Shown here in pieces: positions 5,231-7,060 of a stretch of 7,060 bases of DNA (positions are counted from its first letter, which is position 1; each line of letters begins with the position of its first letter). Source of the stretch: an uncultured Porphyromonadaceae bacterium (GTDB taxonomy: Bacteria > Bacteroidota > Bacteroidia > Bacteroidales > Muribaculaceae). The stretch is taken from NCBI GenBank assembly GCA_900552325.1, contig URZG01000116.1, forward strand, positions 1 through 7,060. The letters run 5' to 3'. The notes beneath the pieces were generated by a model. That model saw only the letters and a list, made by a program, of their open reading frames with translations, searched no databases and was not told the DNA's origin. Position numbers and translations under genes: made by a program.

Positions 5231-7060
5231 TTAATTTCCAGAGAGTGTACCGTAATCTTCCGAGTAGCGGAACATCTGGGGAAGATATTCTTCAGTGAAA
5301 GAGATTTTCACGTCGGTGATATTGCCGTCGTTGTCGCGCACGGCCTCGTAAACGGGATTTATGAAGCCTTTGTAGGGAGCGATGTCCAGTTTGGCATAGC
5401 GGTCGAGCACCTCTTTATGGAGCTTGGGGTCAACTTTCACGGCGTAGGTCTCCACCAGGTCAGCACCGACTTTGTAGTCACCTTCTGACTTGATGCGCTG
5501 TATCTCCCCGAGAAGCTCACCGAAAAGCTGACGCAGTTTATCGTAGTCGTTGATGCGTACGAATGTGCGTCCGTCGATGTCGACAAGTTCCACCACGTTG
5601 TCGGGCTTCCCTTTCTCCATCACCCATTCGGCGATGAGTTTGCGGTTGCGCATGTGGGCCTCCTCTACGTCCTTGCCAGGTTCGATACGCATCAGCTGGG
5701 TCATAAGGCCGTTGAGCATGAACTTATAGTATTCGGCCTTATACGCTTCGGGATCGGAAAGCAGCCCGAGTTCCAGAAGTTTGGGATCGGCGAGATAATA
5801 GAGGGCAAAGAGGTCGGCTCGGGTTTCTTCCAGGGTCGAACCGTGCTCTTTCAGCGCATCGGGATCCACTCCGGGGAGCAGCTGGCCCGATGCATGGCCG
5901 AGACATTCGTGCAAGTCGGTGTGAAGGTTATCGGTGATGAAGAGATATTTGTCGAGCAGTTCGCGGGTGGGAGCATCGATCACGAATTCCTCGTTGAATC
6001 CGTTGCCGTGGGCGGCGTCATCGTAAGCCTGAGTGAGGTTTTCGATCGTTACCGATTTCGAGCCGTGGGCGGCGCGGATCCAGTTGGCGTTGGGGAGGTT
6101 GATGCCGATAGGAGAGGAGGGGTAGGAATCGCCGGCGAGAATGGCGGCGTTGATAACCTTGGCCGTTACGCCTTTCACGTGGGGCTTGCGGAAGCGCGGG
6201 TCTACGGGCGAGTTGTTCTCGAACCACTGCGCGTTTTCGGAGATGGTCTGGGTGCGCTGCGAGGCGGCGTCGTTGCGGAAATTCACGATACCCTCCCACG
6301 AGCCGGTCATGCCGAGGGGGTCGCCGTAGCTTTCGATGAAGCCGTTTACGAAGTCGACCTTGGATTTTGTGTCATCGACCCACAGTATCGAATACTCGTC
6401 GAACTCGCGGAGTGAGCCTGTACGGTAGAAGCTGATAAGTTTGGCGATGGAGGCTGCCTGTTCGGGAGTCTCGGCCAGCGGAAGAGCCAGTTCGAGGTTG
6501 GCCACGATACGCTCGATCGCCGGGGAATAGAGGCCGCCGATCTTGTAGACTTCCTCTTTGAGTTTGCCGTCGTCCCCCTTCACTACGCGGGCATTGAGTC
6601 CGTAGGATACCGGAGTTAGATCGGTGGTGTCTTTCATCGCGCCGTAGAACGCCTCCACTTCGGCCTGTGTCACGCCGGGGCCGTAGAGATTGTTGGCGGA
6701 GGTGGCTATCACATCTTGCCCGGCGGCCTGGTTCACTCGTTTTGCGAGGAATTCCGGGTCGAAGATCAGACGGCGCAGTGTGGCTGCATCGCCATATTTG
6801 TCAAGGGAGATTCCGGCCGATGATAGCGCGCCGTCAAACCATTCGGAGCTGAATCCTGGTATGAACTTGTCGGTGGAATAGTGGTGGTAGACGCCGTTGC
6901 CAAACTCCACCTGCTTGAGATATTTCTCGAAAGCCTTGAACTGGGCGTCGTTGCGGTCGCCTTTGTAGTTTTTGTAAAGATTCTCGAGGAGATCGCGTAC
7001 CGCGAGGTTGTAGCGGCCGTTCTGGTCCCACAGGATGTCACGGCCTGCCAGGGCGGCCTC
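5231..7060 (-). CDS. Dipeptidyl peptidase III (M49 zinc exopeptidase), N-terminus outside window
   Basis: M49 peptidases remove dipeptides from the N-termini of short peptides using one zinc ion. The frame is open from the right edge to TAA at 5231, giving 609 visible residues. A GTG at 6908-6910 is internal, because the codons before it encode conserved family sequence (ALAGRDILWDQNG, then KGDRNDAQFKAFEKYLKQ). The zinc motif HECLGH lies at visible residues 384-389 (DNA 5894-5911), with catalytic Glu385 and ligands His384 and His389. The second motif, EETRAD, is at 411-416 and supplies the third ligand, Glu412. The 28-residue spacing from first His to that Glu is the short bacterial form; animal enzymes have a longer insert. 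As I recall it, the Bacteroides thetaiotaomicron enzyme has about 675 residues, so some 60-70 N-terminal residues are missing, and whether it has a signal peptide or lipobox cannot be judged. No active-site residue is lost. It is followed by a hairpin and a 251-bp gap. Confidence 0.95.
   Translation of the reverse strand, partial: EAALAGRDILWDQNGRYNLAVRDLLENLYKNYKGDRNDAQFKAFEKYLKQVEFGNGVYHHYSTDKFIPGFSSEWFDGALSSAGISLDKYGDAATLRRLIFDPEFLAKRVNQAAGQDVIATSANNLYGPGVTQAEVEAFYGAMKDTTDLTPVSYGLNARVVKGDDGKLKEEVYKIGGLYSPAIERIVANLELALPLAETPEQAASIAKLISFYRTGSLREFDEYSILWVDDTKSKVDFVNGFIESYGDPLGMTGSWEGIVNFRNDAASQRTQTISENAQWFENNSPVDPRFRKPHVKGVTAKVINAAILAGDSYPSSPIGINLPNANWIRAAHGSKSVTIENLTQAYDDAAHGNGFNEEFVIDAPTRELLDKYLFITDNLHTDLHECLGHASGQLLPGVDPDALKEHGSTLEETRADLFALYYLADPKLLELGLLSDPEAYKAEYYKFMLNGLMTQLMRIEPGKDVEEAHMRNRKLIAEWVMEKGKPDNVVELVDIDGRTFVRINDYDKLRQLFGELLGEIQRIKSEGDYKVGADLVETYAVKVDPKLHKEVLDRYAKLDIAPYKGFINPVYEAVRDNDGNITDVKISFTEEYLPQMFRYSEDYGTLSGN

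Noticed and set aside
5087..5488. Open reading frame of 133 codons on the + strand entering the intergenic region
   Set aside because: Most of it is antisense to the C-terminal coding part of dipeptidyl peptidase III. The intergenic part is AT-rich, crosses the hairpin, and shows no family features.
5654..6415. Open reading frame of 253 codons on the + strand
   Set aside because: It lies wholly antisense to the zinc-motif region of dipeptidyl peptidase III, whose conserved residues fix the real frame. No own promoter, start context or recognisable domain; it is a codon-bias shadow.
6908..6910. GTG as start of dipeptidyl peptidase III
   Set aside because: The 50 codons before it, up to the window edge, are open and encode conserved M49 sequence, so this codon is an internal valine.
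1..7060. Mobile element, CRISPR array, tRNA/rRNA, defence or biosynthetic system
   Set aside because: No transposase, terminal inverted repeats, regularly spaced repeats, tRNA-like folds or matching gene families were seen; all long coding regions are accounted for by four housekeeping or envelope-type genes.

Overview
The window looks like an ordinary chromosomal segment of a Bacteroidota bacterium, most likely of the order Bacteroidales. Reasons: a LepA variant and a cysteine-containing dipeptidyl peptidase III (HECLGH) of the Bacteroides type, an outer-membrane beta-barrel protein with an N-terminal carboxypeptidase-regulatory-like domain, no Shine-Dalgarno sequence just before either visible start codon, and a TAnnTTTG-type -7 promoter element upstream of two genes. 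Coding DNA is of moderate GC and the intergenic DNA is AT-rich. A family-level placement such as Muribaculaceae would be a guess.

Layout: (1) positions 2-811, + strand: the C-terminal part of lepA (elongation factor 4), entering from the left edge. (2) 825-873: a perfect 23-bp inverted repeat with a 3-nt loop, placed symmetrically between two convergent genes and probably terminating both. (3) 886-2379, - strand: a secreted serine hydrolase of the class C beta-lactamase/esterase family with an unassigned C-terminal extension. (4) 2481-4979, - strand: an outer-membrane beta-barrel protein of the TonB-dependent-receptor-like type. (5) 4980-5230: an AT-rich intergenic region with a -7 promoter candidate, a run of seven G on the - strand and a hairpin just after the next gene. 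(6) 5231-7060, - strand: dipeptidyl peptidase III (M49), running off the right edge; its true start lies outside the window.

The three - strand genes read in the same direction, but the gaps of 101 and 251 bp, each holding a promoter-like octamer, suggest separate transcription units. Two products carry export signals (hydrolase, barrel protein). The third is a peptidase whose N-terminus cannot be seen. A shared role in envelope or peptide metabolism is possible but not shown. I see no mobile element, CRISPR array, RNA gene, toxin/defence locus or clearly new system. The findings below are modest.
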